From Thermoplasmatales archaeon JdFR-43 (lineage in GTDB: Archaea; Thermoplasmatota; E2; UBA202; JdFR-43), in contig MTNE01000028.1 in assembly GCA_002011355.1 (NCBI GenBank), forward strand, positions 1 to 8,787: a stretch of DNA of 8,787 nt. Reading direction: 5' to 3'. Of the stretch, positions 7,130-8,787 are shown one piece after another. Every line of letters starts with the position of its first letter. Positions within the stretch are counted from its first letter, which is position 1. Made by a program: the position numbers and the translations under genes. The notes under the pieces were generated by a model that worked only from the letters and a program-made list of their open reading frames with translations, was not told the DNA's origin and did no database searches.

Positions 7130-8672
7130 TCAGTTAAGCTCGAAGCTCTCGCCATCCCCCAGCACCACCACATTTTCAAAATTCTCCACAAACCATTCAT
7201 GAGCAGTGGTATGTACGGGAATTATCACATCTGGGTCAATCTGCTCGATGATCCACCTAAGATCTTCTTTCGATGCATGTCCGGAAGCATGATAACCTCT
7301 GACAAACTCCGGAACGGGTTTTCCATCTCTCATAGCAATCTCAAATCCGTAAACCTTCAGATTGAACTCTCTCAGCCAGCTGTACAGTCTCAGAAAATCG
7401 AACTCCTGCTCCTCGCTGAACGCCTCGCTTGAGGAATAGATGTAAGCACCGCTTTCTGGCTTAATGTCCAACAGGTGCTTCATGTCGTAGAATGAGAAGC
7501 AGAGTATGTAGCTCCCAGGATTTCTTGAAATGTCAGCAGGATCCACATATTTATCCCTCCATTTTTCCATGACAACAAGTTCCTCCCACTTCTCTCTTTT
7601 CTGCTTCAGCTCACGGTAGATTACCATGTCATTCATCCTGCAGACTCCATCGACGCATTCCATCGCATAGAGCATGTAGGCATCCTTGGCTGTTATGGCG
7701 AGCTCCCTGGAAGTTCTCTTCGCAATCTCAATAAATGTTTCGAGTCTCTCGAAATTTCTAGGAGAGAAGTCGGCTATGATTATCCCGTCTGACTCTTCAA
7801 CAGCCTTCAGACAGTTCTCAAATACTATCTCCTCGGACTCGTTAACATCCTCACCCCTGCCGGCTCTCGTTCCCTCGATGATAAGGACGGATGCGTCCTT
7901 AGCCTTTCTGACGAATTCTCTGGATTTTTCAGCGTGCTTGCCGTGCATTCTGAAGTCGCCGGTATACGCAATGGCTGAATCTCCCCGCAGTACGTATGCT
8001 GTGGCACCGTAAATCGAGTGGTCGACTTCAAAGGCGTCGATTTCAAAGGAGAGGCTGTGTTCATTTATATGGCAGAGATTTCCGGGGTTGAGCTTCTTTG
8101 CATTTTTGCCCTCCTGTCCCGGCTTATAGCACATGAATTTCTCAAGCCTTTCAGGAATTCTGTCTGTGCATATGAAGTCCCTACCCCTGTACGGCTTTGA
8201 CCTGTCTGTTACGAGTTATTCTTTTGTCATCTTCCCTGTGTTCTCTGACATTGAAATACGCAACCTCGGAACCTATCCCGGGAGATGAAACGTCTCTCAT
8301 GGCCTTCAGAATCGCCATGCTCATTGAAGAGGCAATGACCGGTGTCCGTTCATCTAGCAGAGCTATATTTCCACAATGGTCAACGTGAGCATGGCTCAGA
8401 AGCACAGCCTCCACGTTGAGTCTGGGATAACCTGACATGTCAAGATCTGATGGTATAAGATCGGAGCGGTAGATGTTGAGCCTCGGTATAAGATTGAGGT
8501 GGAAAAGATCGTGAATACCTCTGACACTTCTCTCGCTCAGAAATTCGGCAAAGAACTTTCCATACTTTGCAAAGTTCATGCCAAAATCCAGGAAAACTCC
8601 TTTACCACTCTCTTCAACGTAGATCTTGTTGCCGCCTATTGTTGTGGCACCATCATATACCGTTATCCTCAT
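7130..8672 (-). pseudogene. Ribonuclease J-like beta-CASP metallo-beta-lactamase nuclease, split by a frameshift
   Basis: Two ORFs are halves of one enzyme. Half one (8181-8672, 163 aa) has the fold start TIGGNKIYVEE, LDFGMNF and the metal motif HAHVDHCG (94-101). Half two, usually called from ATG 8134, has VDHSIYG (motif III His), YTGDFR (motif IV Asp), IIEGTR (beta-CASP motif A), SGHAS (motif B) and PVHT (motif C). Neither half has a complete site. The second frame is open from just after TAA 8216-8218, and the first ends at TAG 8181-8183, so a single extra base in that stretch explains the break; removing one A of the AA at 8209-8210 gives a smooth join and a 513-aa protein. Such enzymes process or degrade RNA (endo/5' exo) in the cytoplasm. 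Start ATG 8670-8672 has AAGGAGGTT 6 nt upstream and overlaps the previous stop by 4 nt (ATGA). A conserved housekeeping-type enzyme being broken hints at a sequence error. Confidence 0.85.
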
Positions 8673-8787
8673 TCTTCAACCTCCTTCAGCCTGCAAACCG
8701 AAGAATAATATCCTTTGAGATTTTCAAAGGATGATCTCACGTCAGAAATCTTGTTTGAAGCTCGGCCCACATGCCCGAAAAGAGTAT
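8669..8787 (-). CDS. C-terminal 38 residues of an unidentified protein (partial, 5' end off right edge)
   Basis: This frame is open from the right edge to TGA 8669-8671, while the other two minus frames are blocked by stops. Its stop overlaps the nuclease ATG as ATGA, the usual sign of translational coupling. The visible residues are polar and likely helical (a KISDVRSSFENLKGYYSSV stretch then RLKEVEE). Too little is present to name a family. Confidence 0.6.
   Translation of the reverse strand, partial: TLFGHVGRASNKISDVRSSFENLKGYYSSVCRLKEVEE
8680..8685 (-). promoter_or_regulatory. Ribosome binding site of the RNase J-like gene
   Basis: Minus-strand AGGAGG, 7 nt before ATG 8670-8672. It lies inside the last codons of the upstream gene and supports this start. 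Confidence 0.6.
8710..8732. repeat. Perfect 9-bp inverted repeat (ATCCTTTGA / TCAAAGGAT)
   Basis: Arms 8710-8718 and 8724-8732 with a 5-nt spacer, within the 3' coding end of the upstream gene and about 40-60 nt before the nuclease start. In the minus-strand RNA it would form a 9-bp stem with an AAAUC loop. There is no T-run after it, so it is not an obvious terminator. Confidence 0.5.

Larger units (their letters stand above)
6275..7155 (-). pseudogene. TPR-repeat protein, broken by in-frame TAA and a frameshift
   Basis: Conventional calling gives only a 200-aa ORF (6397-6999, GTG start, no SD). The frame is longer at both ends. Upstream in the same frame it is open from ATG 7153-7155 for 44 codons, interrupted once by TAA at 7021-7023, then seven codons lead into the GTG. 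Downstream, a frame change between about 6397 and 6494 (best near 6463-6466, as if one G were lost from a GGG) leads into a 64-codon frame ending at TAG 6275-6277, replacing the low-complexity MLLYLLVKLWRL tail. Repaired, the protein is about 293 aa. TPR units are clear: TMNRLGILYAQMGEYRKAEI, YAMALANLGTFYYETFRPED and VPYFNMALCYQDLNDSEKAA (A/G/Y/A spacing). TPRs form a helical scaffold for protein binding; the partner is unknown. The start overlaps the nuclease gene by 26 nt and the end overlaps the specificity gene by 8 nt, as expected of an operon member. Confidence 0.7.

Noticed and set aside
7021..7155. Independent 44-aa small protein gene
   Set aside because: It is in the same frame as the TPR ORF, separated by a single TAA and seven codons, so the N-terminus of that gene is the better explanation.
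1..8787. CRISPR array, tRNA or insertion sequence
   Set aside because: No regularly spaced repeats, cloverleaf-like segments, transposase motifs or flanking target duplications were seen on reading both strands.

Overview
The window is from an archaeal genome. The signs are a beta-CASP metallo-beta-lactamase ribonuclease of archaeal type, A/T-rich TATA-like elements in place of bacterial -35/-10 boxes, strong GGAGG/GAGGTG ribosome sites, and lysine- and glutamate-rich proteins. A thermophilic euryarchaeon, possibly of the Archaeoglobi, is my best guess from general sequence character, not from a search. Every gene I can support lies on the minus strand and they are tightly packed, so gene order is read from the right edge to the left edge. 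No tRNA, rRNA, CRISPR array or transposase is visible.

Right part (6275-8787): the tail of an unidentified gene overlaps by 4 nt a ribonuclease J-like nuclease gene, which is split by one frameshift. That gene overlaps a tetratricopeptide-repeat (TPR) gene that carries an in-frame TAA and a frameshift. The rescued TPR frame runs on to overlap the start of the next gene by 8 nt. The usual small-ORF reading of this area (a 200-aa TPR protein, a 334-aa and a 163-aa nuclease) is therefore misleading.

Centre (925-6282): a three-gene McrBC-type (type IV restriction) operon. First is a 668-aa probable specificity protein with two tandem copies of a ~140-residue domain followed by a tryptophan-rich domain. 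Next is an McrB-like AAA+ GTPase with a ~170-residue insert between Walker A and the rest of the motor. Last is a 557-aa DUF2357/PD-(D/E)XK nuclease in the McrC role. The first two genes overlap at an A8 tract where a one-base change would fuse them into one ~1220-aa protein, the usual McrB architecture.

Left part (1-879): a small CARF-like sensor gene, broken by a TAG where the context suggests tryptophan, is followed after 1 nt by a gene with a likely PIN ribonuclease domain that runs off the left edge. This looks like a two-gene sensor/effector RNase unit next to the McrBC genes, and a TATA-like element in the 45-nt gap suggests it has its own promoter.

Four or five open-frame breaks in under 9 kb (one TAG, one TAA, two clear frameshifts, one possible) is remarkable. 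Either the underlying sequence has errors or the locus is decaying; the frames must be resolved before any function is assigned.
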